Shown: piece after piece, positions 1 to 11,463 of the stretch
Numbering within the stretch: the first letter of the stretch is position 1
Layout: the number at the start of each line of letters is the position of its first letter
Source of the DNA: Acanthaster planci
Lineage: Eukaryota > Echinodermata > Asteroidea > Valvatida > Acanthasteridae
DNA length: 64,000 nucleotides
Direction: 5' to 3'
Assembly: GCF_001949145.1 (NCBI RefSeq)
Contig: NW_019091415.1
Span: 723,129 to 787,128 of the forward strand
Made by a program: the position numbers and the translations under genes
The notes under the pieces: generated by a model
The model's input: the letters and a program-made list of their open reading frames with translations, nothing else
Told to the model about the DNA's origin: nothing
Database searches by the model: none

Positions 1-1084
1 TCGTCTTTGGCTCCCAATAATTTGTGCACAAAACATATCAAACACTATGCAGTTGCCGTTTGTTATTACCAAACGTCAACTTGATAAAACAGTCAGGTTT
101 TTTATGTTGGAACGTGACAATTTGCCATTATTTCCCCAAGGATTAGAAGGGAAAGCCACTAGTTGTTGAAGAGTTAATTGTAATTAGCTAGCTGACAAAA
201 ATGGGTACATTGATCCGCACTTGTTCAAAGTCGTCTTGTAGTGATGGCCAGGGCACGCACAGTTAATCTGCTAACAGTATTGAATGGACACTGGTTTTGC
301 GACTTTACGTGATCAGGTGAGGAAGAAATCCGCTGTGGCATTGCAACATTAGTCTAAAGAGGGCACCGCTCATACACAGCCAAGAAATTGGCCCCAGCAT
401 GCATCAGCGATCGATCCTGAGCGGTAGCTTCACAACGTTTAGGTTTAAACCAGAAATCAGTTTTGTAACTTAAGATTTAATAAAAACAAAAATAATTAAC
501 AGATACATTTTTAGAAACTTTAAACGTGAATGCAACGGCAAAACATCACGAAAACAGTGAACCATGGTATCATAAGAGGATGCACTTCAGTTAGACAAGA
601 GAGGGCGCTCTGGCAACATGGCAACGAAACGTTCGGCAGTAAATTTCGCTATACCAAACGACCGCCTTACTGAACATTTAGTGTGGACCCTGGCATGTTC
701 GTTATAGCGGCATTCCAATTCCACTGTAAATGTGTTCACTTTGTCAATTAAACTATTGACTTTTGGAGGACAGAAAGTTTCATGTACAGTAATGACAGGG
801 TAACAGAGAGACTTAACAAATCCTTCATAAAAAGGGTACACATGTACATGTAAGTGGCAAAATGTGATACCACACAGCAGTGAAAGCAACAAGTTGAAAA
901 CGACTGATTCAGAGAACAAGACAGGGAACCTAAACAAAATGACAAGCACTAAGAATGCCAGTCAGCATGCTCGTGGTTTCTGACAAGAGAAACAGAAACA
1001 GCAAGGCACAATGTGCATGTACAGTATATCTCATCATCCAACAGCGCATTTAAGGCCAATGCAAAACCAAGATGATACACGCAA
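1..1084. other. No gene recognised (flank of - strand gene)
   Basis: I see no exon with family similarity here. It lies downstream of the - strand terminal exon that stops at 1085, so part of it may be 3' untranslated sequence. Only short chance reading frames are present. Confidence 0.4.
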
Positions 1085-1246
1085 TCAACACTTTCCCTCA
1101 GTGTAAAATTCAAATGAACCATACACGTATGACATCACTCCACTTGACTGATTATTTACAATTTCATTCAAGGAGTGAAGCCAACCAGAAACTGAGTGAG
1201 TATTCTCGACATCTCCTCTGACAAGGTACATGTAGTCTGCTTGCAA
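1085..1246 (-). CDS. Terminal coding exon of an unidentified gene
   Basis: On the - strand a good acceptor (pyrimidine-rich TTCTATTTCTTTCACAG) is followed at 1246 by 53 codons in phase 0 and a TGA stop at 1087-1085. The peptide begins LQADYMYLVRGDVENTHS, contains GWLHSLNEIVNN and SYVYGSFEFY, and ends in a cysteine (TEGKC). Its composition looks like a folded extracellular domain rather than random translation. I do not recognise the family. A signal-peptide exon lies upstream on the same strand at 12952-12874 and no other gene intervenes convincingly, so the two may be first and last exons of one secreted-protein gene of about 12 kb. That link is inference, and the intermediate exons were not resolved. 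Confidence 0.5.
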   Translation of the reverse strand: MQADYMYLVRGDVENTHSVSGWLHSLNEIVNNQSSGVMSYVYGSFEFYTEGKC

Positions 1247-1654
1247 CTGTGAAAGAAATAGAATTTGCCCTGTAAAAACTCCAGATTTCAAGAGAGATTT
1301 TCAGTGCTTTTCTCCACTACAACTTTGATTAACAAAGGAATGGCCAAATCTTGTTGAAGTTTCATTCAAAGTTGACGGCTTTGGTGCTGAACAATAATCA
1401 GAAAAGACTGGTAACAATAACAGAGTGCATGTACTTTACCAGGCTCATACTAATAACTATGGGTTAGTGCCACCATGGTAGATATATCAATGCTTCCCAT
1501 AAATGGCCAGTTACCTCTGTATACATTGACCTTTTGCAAGTTTTTTCTTACAAAAGAAATGACCAATTTGGTAATTTTCTCTTTTACCTTGCTACATGTA
1601 TGAAACTACAATATTACACTGTATGAGCATGACAATGAATAAATCGCCAATTGG

Positions 1655-2380
1655 TGTGTAGTGGGAATGCTAACTGCTATAAAGTGGATCAGGATCAGAT
1701 CCATCTTTCTTGATCCTCCTCTGGAGTAGGATACAGATCCCCCAATTGGTGGATCAGATCCTCCAATTGGTGGATCAGATCCGGCAATTGTGTGTAGTGG
1801 GAACACTAACCGTTATAAGGTGGATCAGGATCAGATCCACCTTTCTTGATCCTCCTCTGGAGCAGGATACAGATCCCCCAATTGGTGGATCTGATCCTAC
1901 AATTGCTGGATCAGATCCCCCAACTGGCGGATCAGATCCTGCAATTGGTGGATCAGATCCCCCAACTGGCGGATCAGATCCTGCAATTGGTGGATGAGAT
2001 CCCCCAATTGGTGGATCAGATCTGGCAATTTTCAAGATGTATTTTTTGCGTTGGGGAGATATTAATTATGTATANTGTGTGTAGTGGGAATGCTAACTGT
2101 TATAAGATGGATCAGGATCAAATCCACTTTTCTTGATCCTCCTCTGGAGCAGGATACAGATCCCCCAATTGGTGGATCAGATCCCCCAATTGGTGGATCA
2201 GATCCGGCAATTGTGTGTAGTGGGAACGCTAACCGTTATAAGATGGATCAGGATCAAATCCACTTTTCTTGATCCTCCTCTGGAGCAGGATACAGATCCC
2301 CCAATTGGTGGATCAGATCCTGCAATTGGCGGATCACGATCAGATGGGAACGCAAAAGGTGGATCTGATCTGGCAATTTG
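1655..2380. repeat. Minisatellite: 21-bp unit inside a 136-bp higher-order unit
   Basis: The 21-bp unit GGATCAGATCCCCCAATTGGT and variants recur through this stretch. It joins two palindromes, GGATCAGATCC and CCAATTGG. A longer unit starting TGTGTAGTGGGAAYGCTAAC begins at 1655, 1791, 2078 and 2214, giving spacings of 136, 287 and 136 bp. The second copy is enlarged by extra 21-bp units and some unique sequence. Because 21 is a multiple of 3 and the unit is nearly self-complementary, both strands stay open and read (DPPIGGS)n, which produces spurious ORFs. A single N sits at 2075. Related diverged pieces (GGATCAAGATCCACC and GTGGGAATGCG) occur at about 2920-3016, which suggests the array grew from a transposon end. 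Confidence 0.9.
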
Positions 2381-3330
2381 ACCTGTCAACATCCATCCGT
2401 GCGAAACTTTTGCGGTCTGATAAACACAGAAATACATTTTTTGGCGTGTAGCTAATGTGAAATTTTTAACGTGCACAGCATGCACAATAAACAACTGCTG
2501 AACTACGGGCTAGCAAAATGTGTCACCACGCATGCGCAATGCATGCATGCCGCGATGTGCCGCGATGTGTGCATTGCCCTTTCACAATTTTCGTTGCGCA
2601 TTCGTCCCTTTCTCAACCTTTTTCATTTGTGTAATTTCACTTGCTTTCCATCAAAAACTAATTCCGTGTTAGTGTAGAGCCCGCAACGTGTGACAGAGTA
2701 TCAAAAACGGAAGCAAAGTTTTAAGAGACAACGTACTAGGCTGAACATTCGGTCCGATTCAAGGTCATCACGTCAGTAGAACTCTGCACCCAAACACCGC
2801 AGGGTCACAAGCATGCCGCCCCAGCACTCCACACTGCCACAGAGCGCGCGCTCAGCAAGCTAGCACATGTGCAATACCGAACTAAGTGACCTTTCAGGCT
2901 CGACATTTCCGTCCGAAAAGGTGGATCAAGCGCTAGTGGGAATGCGATTTGCGGTTTCGTTGCGGTAAAATAACGATCACACCAAAATGCTGGATCAAGA
3001 TCCACCTTTTCCCCATTCAAGTGGGATCGCGCTGTAAAACCCACGGACAAAAACAATTTATTGATTAGAAATGCTTTTTTAACATTTTAGTTTTATTCTG
3101 AAATGTATCATCTGAGACCTAATATTTACATGTACATGTAATAGTTATTTAAACGAAATCTGTAGATTCAATATGATTGGTTTTAGAACCTGATGGGAGA
3201 AAAAACGTTTCCGTTCACAGTATTTTCTGTTGCATTATACATGTACACTGTAGCTGGGTGCCTGGCTTAACCAATGCCCGCAATGCATGCATGTATACAT
3301 GTAGCAGTACATGCACATGTAACTAGGACT
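2381..3330. other. No gene; diverged minisatellite-related fragment
   Basis: I see no coding exon. The part around 2920-3016 carries words of the preceding repeat (GGTGGATCAAG, GGATCAAGATCCACC) in inverted arrangement. This is compatible with the other end of the element that hosts the minisatellite. Confidence 0.35.
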
Positions 3331-3579
3331 GGGTACAATTTCACAGAGCTGCTTAAGCACAATATTTGCTTAAGCATGAAAAAACCTTGCTCAAAGAAAC
3401 AAAGGTTACCAGTTCAAACTCTATCTAATTGTCATGCTAACCAAAAGACAGTTAAATATGATCCCAAGACAATATACATGTACATCAAATGGACTTTTGG
3501 CTGGTAACCTGATTTATCAAGCAAGGTTTTCTGGGCATAAGCAAATCTTATGCTTAAGCAGCTCTATGAAATTTGCCCC
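3331..3579. mobile_element. MITE with ~75-bp terminal inverted repeats
   Basis: The left end (CAATTTCACAGAGCTGCTTA from 3336) and the right end (TAAGCAGCTCTATGAAATTTG to 3575, read inward from the other strand) are inverted copies. The match extends through TTGCTTAAGCAT and ACCTTGCT to GGTTACCAG, about 75 bp per arm. The outermost bases are G-runs (GGG at left, CCCCC at right). The internal segment is about 100 bp and non-coding. No transposase is present and I could not define a target-site duplication. Confidence 0.8.
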
Positions 3580-5408
3580 CTGCAGATGAGCAGATGTCAC
3601 TTTTATTTAATACAGTACCATGAGTGGTACATGGCCATTTGTTCTTTGTGTAGTACACAATGGGTTTGCTTGGCCAAGACATGTGCATGCTTTAGTCCAC
3701 AGAGGAATGTCCACATGTTGGTCCCCCCTCCTCCTGATAAGACATCATGGAGATCATATTGACCAACTTTTAATCATCCTCACTGTGCTACTGGTACATG
3801 TATTTAAATAAACAGGACTACCATGAACAGTAACTCAATACTTAATACATGTACAAGGGTATGTAAACTAACAAGATTGCCACACTGCACAGACTGCTGG
3901 TTAATTAATCATCAGCAGCAGTGGAAAAACAAATCAATAGCAGTTAATTCGTTAGGGGGCTTAACGAATGGCATAAATTAAGTTACATGCACTAACTCAA
4001 TTTACTTTAATGTCATAGGAGGTTACAGTACTGGGATTCTGACATGCCAGTACATGTGCAAACCGAGGGAGCAAAACAAATTAGATGGAATGATATCTGG
4101 TTGGGCAGTCACAGTTCCATCACAGTTCCATCACGCAACTAGACAAATGAATAAATACATCATATAGCCATGCAGTTACAGTTTTCCATGTAACTTTCTG
4201 CCACAAAAATGTCTAATGGTGGTAAGTGACCAGGCCATGCCCACATTATCTAATTCAGAGTTTAATATTTCCCACACTATTACAAAGCTTTATAGGGCAG
4301 CTCATTTTTGGGCTGTACCGGTACCTGTATGTATGTTACACATGTACTGGTACATGCACATGTATGTATTTTGTTTTGTTAAATGAAAGAAACAGGGAAG
4401 AAATGTCACTTAATGTGTGGGAGGACAACCACATACCAGTACAGTATGTGAATCTTGCTCTCTCTCCTAATTGCCAAAAGGTAACAAAACATGAATACAA
4501 TATACATGTAGTTAATCTACAATCCACAAGTTCGGGATCAAAATCTGGAATCCAAAAAAATCCTCACATATTACACCCCTGAAATGTGCACATCCGGCAG
4601 GTGCACTACTGTGACAGGTATAGATAGGTTATAAATTAGAAGCTGATGCATTTTTCTGGTTTGCATATAAAGAAAAAACACTATCAAATGCAGCAAACTT
4701 GTTTTTAATTCTTAAAATAACCATACACCGTCAACTTATCTAAATTATATAACTACACTTTAGCATGCAGTTTAAATGCTGCACACATTAGTGTTCTAAT
4801 TGATTTGACAAAATGAAGAAAATGTTGTGCCTCAAAACATCGAGAGGATACTCTGTATACAGAAATGACAAAAGAATCCTATCTTGATAATTTTGATACA
4901 CTTTTGGAATTTTAAGCTGATATAAACAGGATTCTGTACAGAAGCACCTAAAGTCACATTCCAATTTGGCTATGGTAAAAACCTTATTTTCCCTCCTGAA
5001 CTCAGTAGGGCAAGGTAGCAACTCTTGAAATTTGTGTGGAATTACAATGGGCCAAGGTTTAGGTCCATGCCCTGGCTAGGGACTGCACTATTTATTACAT
5101 TTACCTCCTGGCAAACAGGTATTGACGGATCTCAATTTGGCCCGGAGAAAATAGACAACTTAGGATAGTCCAAAGGGATGTGTATTGCAGCAGTAATGCT
5201 AGATCCCATGAAGAGTGCTGTGAAGTAGATCAAATTACAGAGGGCTTAGGATCTGATTAGGGGAGCCAACTCTGTAGACCAGTAATCTTGTTAATAAATT
5301 TACAGAGGACCCAAGAAACATGCACTGAATACTTGCAGTGTGTTTATTCCCAACACAAAACATGTTATTCAGTATTTAATTTTAGAAATATTTTGACACA
5401 GTACAGCT
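3580..5408. other. Non-coding, nothing recognised
   Basis: No exon or transposon end could be supported. Several short TACATGTA runs are present, for example near 4330-4370. Confidence 0.3.
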
Positions 5409-5590
5409 ACAATCCTGGACAAATCTTGTTGAGCCTCCAACCCCCAGACCCCCTTTCAATGTAGGGTCTAGGCTTGGTGGTCTGCACTCCAGCTGGATAT
5501 GACAACATCGACCACAAGAGTGGGGGGGGAGGTTGCTAGAGAGCATATGGCTATATTGCCAAGTGTCCAAACAATTTTGTCCAGGATTGT
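5409..5590. mobile_element. Short MITE, copy 1 (TIR ACAATCCTGGACAAA)
   Basis: It begins ACAATCCTGGACAAATCTTG and ends TTTTGTCCAGGATTGT, an inverted repeat of about 20 bp. The body is closely similar to 6357-6516 in the same orientation, sharing CCCCTTTCAATGT, GGGTCTA, GAGAGC and TATGGCTATA. It has no coding capacity. Confidence 0.8.
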
Positions 5591-6356
5591 CTGAGTTTAC
5601 GCATGCCAGTTTACATATACACGTGTATGTGTGTGTGGGGAGGGTCTGGTACCGGTAACTAAGAGTGCGCCAACCATTTCCGCCACTGGCCAAATCTAAT
5701 TTTATCACTATAAACTTGCAATAACATCAAATGTGTTGAATTCACACTCAAATGATTGCATTTCTCCATCCTCACCCAACAGAACACATAGCACACGCTA
5801 AAATAATAGGGCGCGCGCACACGATGCATAAGGTGCACTGCCAACGGTGAACCACTACACATCATTAAAGAACTTGAGTCTCTCCCCTTCTTTTTTTAGG
5901 GTTTTCACGGATCATCATTGAATTGCTCAGCAAAATGACAGAATAACTACAAAACAAAAATCCCACACGATTTTATGGTGTGTCCAGACCCAAATGGAAA
6001 CTTCATGTTTAAAAAAGAAGTCTATTTTGAACTGAAAACCTGCAAAATGCTATAGTGCATTGTATACAATGCACTCCTACAAACATAAAGTCTGTGAAGC
6101 ATACATCATGCCTTGTAATTGCACCCCTAAAAATGACTTCAGATTCTTTTCCCCATAGGACTTGGCTCCTAATACCACACTTTGCTGTGGTTACACAATA
6201 CAAAAATAGGTATTGATATTCCCTTCTTTAATTCTACGATGCAGCCTGGCCATAATAAATCTTCATATTTTCAACTTGTGTTTTCTAAAAGCGACGCTAC
6301 ATGACACACCTCTTGAATGGCATGGTATTCACATACACAACTATGAACCAATTCAG

Positions 6357-6516
6357 ACAATCCTGGAAAAATCTTGTTGGGCCCCCAACCCCTACTAGAT
6401 CCCCTTTCAATGTTGGGTCTACGCGCATGGACTGTGCTCTGGCTCTGACCACGGGAGTTCACTGGAGAGCGTATGGCTATACTGCCAAGTGTTCCAACAA
6501 TTTTGTCCAGGACTGT
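6357..6516. mobile_element. Short MITE, copy 2 (TIR ACAATCCTGGAMAAA)
   Basis: This is the second copy of the element at 5409-5590. It starts ACAATCCTGGAAAAATCTTG and ends ATTTTGTCCAGGACTGT. It is about 22 bp shorter and has diverged by substitutions and small indels, so the two insertions are independent and not recent. Confidence 0.8.
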
Positions 6517-6724
6517 GGAATCACATGCTATAGCCGCTACACTGTTCAGCAGGTTGTTTGGAACTGGCTGATGCCCGAATTCCCCTGCCCATTCAAGTGT
6601 CCACTTCTGGCATTTTGGCCAGTATCATCTCTCATAATAGAGGAACTGTCAAACAGTCATTGAAAATGATTGAAACTAACAAAATATGCAATGTAAAATT
6701 TTCTTAAAATTCTTCTGTTTGAGT

Positions 6725-6998
6725 ACACAACATTTTCCATTTTCATGGATTTATTTTGAAGTCAAAGTACACTTGGACAACACTAGCTGTGTCTTTTTTC
6801 CAAAAAAGAAAGGCGTAATTTTCCTGCAACTTTGAAGTCATTATCTGCATTCCTAATTTTAACACAACATTTTCCATTTTCATGGATTTATTTTGAAGTC
6901 AAAGTACACTTGGACAACACTAGCTGTGTCTTTTTTCCAAAAAAGAAAGGCGTAATTTTCCTGCAACTTTGAAGTCATTATCTGCATTCCTAATTTTA
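6725..6998. repeat. Perfect 137-bp tandem duplication
   Basis: The segment starting ACACAACATTTTCCATTTTC at 6725 recurs at 6862, and every base I compared over the 137-bp period is identical. The copies diverge only after TAATTTTAACA near 7001. Absence of any difference means a very recent duplication or an assembly/haplotype artefact. It is non-coding. Confidence 0.95.
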
Positions 6999-7371
6999 AC
7001 AAACTATAGTTCAAACAGTAGGACCTTTTTAATGCTTTATGAGCATACGTGTATAAATTCATGACCAACTAAATTTCTTGTGCAATTAGCCTTTGTGCCT
7101 TCCAATTTGGCTGTTATGCCCCCAACTAATTCAAGGCACCCACAGGTTAACTGCCTTAACCCCTCAGAAAGTTCCCTGTCAAGGCCAGGTGCTAATTATT
7201 TTACAATTTGTGTTAGCTACTAGTTATTTGCAGCACTTTACTGTGTGTCTACAGTCCAACCAGCAGGACTGTCATTTGGGTTACTACAGTTTGTCCCTGC
7301 ACCAGTATGTACATGTGTACCTCTCGCTCCTCTTTGAAGTCAATAAATATTCAATGTATGTATCTCGCTTT

Positions 7372-7434
7372 AACCCTAACTCCCTAAGGTGTGTGTAAGA
7401 TCACATTAAAATTGGAGGATTCAGGGTTAGGGTT
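7372..7434. repeat. Telomere-like inverted repeat
   Basis: TTTAACCCTAACTCCCTAAGG on the left faces GGATTCAGGGTTAGGGTTAAA on the right, about 20 bp per arm with a ~25-base spacer. The arms contain two TTAGGG-like units each. The tract is too short to be telomeric and is probably a degraded small hairpin element. Confidence 0.5.
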
Positions 7435-7502
7435 AAAAATCACTGTCAAAATGCTGTGTAAGACTTCAGATGAGGAACTCATAAGTGATACTAAATAAAA
7501 AC

Positions 7503-7595
7503 CTGCTCCTTCACGGTTCTTCGAAGGTCAGATTTCCCCTTGTAAATCAAATACGGAATTCCCTTCAAGATTGTCTTTAACAGGATTAGCTTTGG
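7503..7595 (-). CDS. Possible internal exon of the unidentified - strand gene
   Basis: On - a CACAG acceptor precedes 31 open codons (starting PKLILLKTILKG and ending RRTVKEQ), followed by a GT donor. The length of 93 nt keeps phase 0 at both ends, which would match the phase-0 start of the terminal exon at 1246. The donor (GTTTTT) is poor and another frame is also open across part of it, so this is tentative. I do not recognise the peptide. Confidence 0.25.
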
Positions 7596-8459
7596 CTGTG
7601 ACTATTGGGTACAAATGCATGTACCAGTACCATATGTGCTTGATATGGACAGGGTAATTTAATGAACTACATGTATAATCTACACAAGTAGGCTCTCCCT
7701 TCAAGTGTTTTCTACTGCATGTACCGTTATATACATGTACTTGTGTAGAAGATATCAACAATGTACGTAGAGTCAATGTAAGCAAGTCTTTCCATGTCAA
7801 TGTATGTTGCATATTTCCAAATAAGAATAGCATGCTTGTCTAACACTGCAGCTACCGTGTAAGCACAGGAAATAATCAATTTGAACAGGAAATACAGAAA
7901 TTATACAACATATGTTCGGTCCATTTATTTCAAACTGGTTTTCCAATCAATGCCATCAAAATCAGTTTGTGTTGTGACCTCTCATGACCCACAGAAGGCC
8001 TGAACTATTGACCAACTGGATATGTACCGGGTACCGTTATCATACCACAACTTCAACGAGCATATACACCTATATATCTTTCCCCCCCTCCAAAAAAATC
8101 ATATTCCTGGCTATAAAAGCATTTCAGTGGAACTGGCTTAATGCAATTAGGCAATTTTTTTTTTGAAAGTGATTTAATCTGTGAGTTCTTGTAGGAAATC
8201 TGAGGGCAGGTATTAGGTGTAACACATAAAGTGTTCAAGTGTTCTTAGGTAGCCCAGTGGTGCTCATTTCTTAGTTTCCCTGGGAGGGTAAGTGTACTGC
8301 AGTTCTGTTTAATCACAGTAATCCAGTCAATGTATTGGTATGCAAGAAAAGTATTAAATGGAAAAACCCTTAACCACTGCACTCAAGCCTTTGACACCAA
8401 CAGGTTATAATAGCCTACCAGGTGTGTGCACACCTATAGGTACATTGTACTGTGCACAT

Positions 8460-8845
8460 CCTCATCGTTTTCATGAAGCAACACTTTGGCCCAAAATCAT
8501 GATTTTGTCAAATTTCTGTTTTGGCGCAAAAACAACTTGGTTATGCAATGCTTTCAACTTGGTGTAATCATTTTTACCAAATCTACTGAATCAGCCAAAT
8601 CACGATAATCTAATTGGGGCAAATTTCAACTATTCCGCATTTCGCATTTTCACGAGGAGGCAAATTTGTCTTCCATTTAGTGTTAGCAATAAAGGGCAAA
8701 AAAATGGGCAAACTCGTTTTCATGAAGAGGCAAATTTGATGCCGGAAATGTAACAATTTTGCACCTGGCACATGCTATAGCAAAATAGCACATGTTTCCA
8801 CAAGAGAATTTTAACGTTTTCACAAAGAGGCAAATTTAAGAGGCA
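8460..8845. repeat. Dispersed GAGGCAAATTT motif cluster
   Basis: Variants of CGTTTTCATGAAGAGGCAAA occur near 8466 (partial), 8650, 8708 and 8815. Spacing is irregular. It looks like an old, eroded local repeat, and no transposon ends were found. Confidence 0.4.
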
Positions 8846-10528
8846 AGATAAACAATTTTAATGGACTTCTATGAATATCATTTAGTGGTTTTGTGCCATT
8901 TAACGTGTCTTCTTTCATGAAGTAGCGTTGGTTAAGTCAATGGCATGCTTAATCCTGGGAAATATGCATTTGAAAAAGACACAAACGTATGCAATTTTCT
9001 CAAAAACCTAGGTTTTACTCTCTGGTGAGAAAAGTCTCTTTGTGAAAATAGTGATGACATGTATATACATAAATGTACATGAACAACATACATGTATGTA
9101 CGGAAAAGCAGTTGGAAGCTAGAGCACAATGTTGGATTATTGTCCAAATGTCATGTCCATGGCCTAGATATACCGGTACATGCTGACCTACCTACAGGTA
9201 TCGGTACTGTACTCACATGCAAGATGTACATGACTTACATGTACATGTAGTTCAGTAGACAGCAATGTGTTTTCACCAGAGATCATATTGTGCCGCATAG
9301 GGGTGCAAGATCGAAAACTTTACTGTGAATACGTGTAAAATGTTGTAATTTGCCTGGGCACCATTTGAGCAAGCAAAGTTTGGAAAAAGTACCCGGATGT
9401 ACATGTACATAAGTCATAGCATTAGAAGGAATGACATATGGCCCTTTATAGGGCTTAAAAATGAACAAAGTGGCTAAATCTAGCTTATCTTGTTCATGAA
9501 ACAGGTGTAATAAAGGTTCATTATTAACAGTATTTAATGGAAAACAGTCTATGTTAAATATTAAATTAAAACAAAATTAATTCCTTAAATGAGCCCTACG
9601 AGAACTGAGGAGAAAAAACCAGTGCCTGTGGTTGTCAATCAGTAAACATTGACAGCAAAAATGGTTACATACAAATGGTGCAACCAGACAAGTCCATTTC
9701 CATCGTCTTCAGTTATACATGTACATTTTTATCAGGACAAAAAATTGGAAGGAGTGGCTACCGGTGGGTTATTTTCTTGAAAGACAAAAGGTTGAAGGCT
9801 CCCCTATTCTCCACCAATACATGTATCTCCAAGAGATGTGCATCACTGCTTCATCTATTTTGATTTTGATTAACGGTGATTTTTTTCAATAAAGAAACAG
9901 CGTAATGGCACACATGCAAATGAATACAACAATCAACAAGAACACCAAGTTAGGCATTTAATGCAATTTTATTCTCATATACATGTACCTGTACATGTAA
10001 TAGCAGTACACAATGTTAAACATTGACAGTGAATTGCCGGACAGAGATGGAGATGACATTCCTGCTGACACACCTACTGGTGCTAGTGCCTAGTACCTGC
10101 GCCTGTGCATTAACGTGCAATACGCAGGTGTGTGCGCTTGCTGGAAAGGTGCTCACGGCGGTTACACTTTTTTGGCAGAGTTCCCCATCTATGCAGTGCT
10201 ATACTATCTTTGTTTTACACTCCTCTTCTCTTTTCACCTGGTAGAGTTCACTTTAAAAAATGTCTACTCGTTTGTACATGTACCAGTAAGTTTATGTACA
10301 TGTATGAACTTCAAAATGTCCATTTAAGTTGTGTAAATTTATATAAAAGATTATTGGTGCTGATGTACCCTACATGGACATTATACATGTGGAATGCATG
10401 ATCCACATATACAGGTATTCCAAAAAGCAAGGTCATTTCATTTTGGGAACAAAGCACACATGAGTTTGTACAGGGCACATTGATAGGGCAAACCTCATAT
10501 ACTGCACAGTTGAAGGATCTCACCTCAC

Positions 10529-10556
10529 ATACATGTACATGTACATGTACATGTAT
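10529..10556. repeat. (ACATGT)n microsatellite
   Basis: Uninterrupted ACATGT units follow TCACATAC. It is the longest local example of a motif that recurs in short form throughout the window. Confidence 0.9.
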
Positions 10557-11425
10557 GCTTCACTTGGTGTTTCTGCGCTGTCAATACTAAATTAGCTCAT
10601 TTAAGTTGACGAGGATTCAGTATTCGATACTTGGTTACTTTCCTCCAGAAAACTTCTGGGTTTCATGAATTTTAGGGGTGTCACTGAAAAGGCAACTTTA
10701 CAGTGAGTGCATTCTATACCCATTCACATGCTGGATTCATTAGCCAATTACAACATGAAAATAACAATTCTTTTTTGGGAATCATATAAAGACAGAAGGT
10801 TCATGTACACATTTAAGTAGGTTTGTGCCAAATATCCAAACAATTATCGAACACTCGATTTCATTTTTCAAATTTGAATATTCAAATGCAAAAATCATGA
10901 AAAAGAAGGGAGACTTTTCTTTTTTAAATGATTAAAATCACATTATTGTGGCTTGTTTCAAGAAGATTCCAGACACTTAAGGCAGCTGATATGTCCAACA
11001 GTCCAATGCTGAATCCATCCTCCGATATGAAAATAGCTTTTAAACAAATAAATATAAATGTGCCAAGACGGTAGTCTTTGGAACAATAATGTAATAATAA
11101 TGTATTGATACAAGCTCTGTTCAAACAAACATGATGAAACCTTTGTGACGAATATTTCAACTTGAAATCGAATGACTGGAGGTCCGAAGAGGAAGATGGC
11201 TGCATCAAACAAAATTATAAGTGGTCTCTTGGCAATCACAAATTGTGGTGTCGAAGAAGTTTTTTGTTGCTAAATCTTTGCTAAATCATGGCTGGAAATA
11301 GTCCTAAAAGTGAGAAGCTATTACAGTGATTATAATGTATAATTGTATGCATTATTGTGACTGATTTTGTTTATATATGGTTTGTTCATCAACAATCTGC
11401 CAGCCGGTAAGACCAAATACATGTA

Positions 11426-11463
11426 TTTGACTATTCAATCCAACTGAATGTTGAATAGTCAAA
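11426..11463. repeat. 13-bp-arm hairpin
   Basis: TTTGACTATTCAA and TTGAATAGTCAAA are perfect inverted arms around a 12-base loop. The neighbouring sequence (AATAGTTAATTATTCAA, then ACTCAGCCCTA) suggests the end of a decayed DNA transposon whose other end I could not place with confidence. Confidence 0.6.

Noticed and set aside
1710-2494. Several overlapping 60-98 codon frames reading (DPPIGGS)n on both strands
   Set aside because: They are translations of the 21-bp near-palindromic minisatellite; openness follows from the 7-codon period.
7372-7434. Interstitial telomere
   Set aside because: Only about two TTAGGG-like units per arm in inverted orientation; too short.
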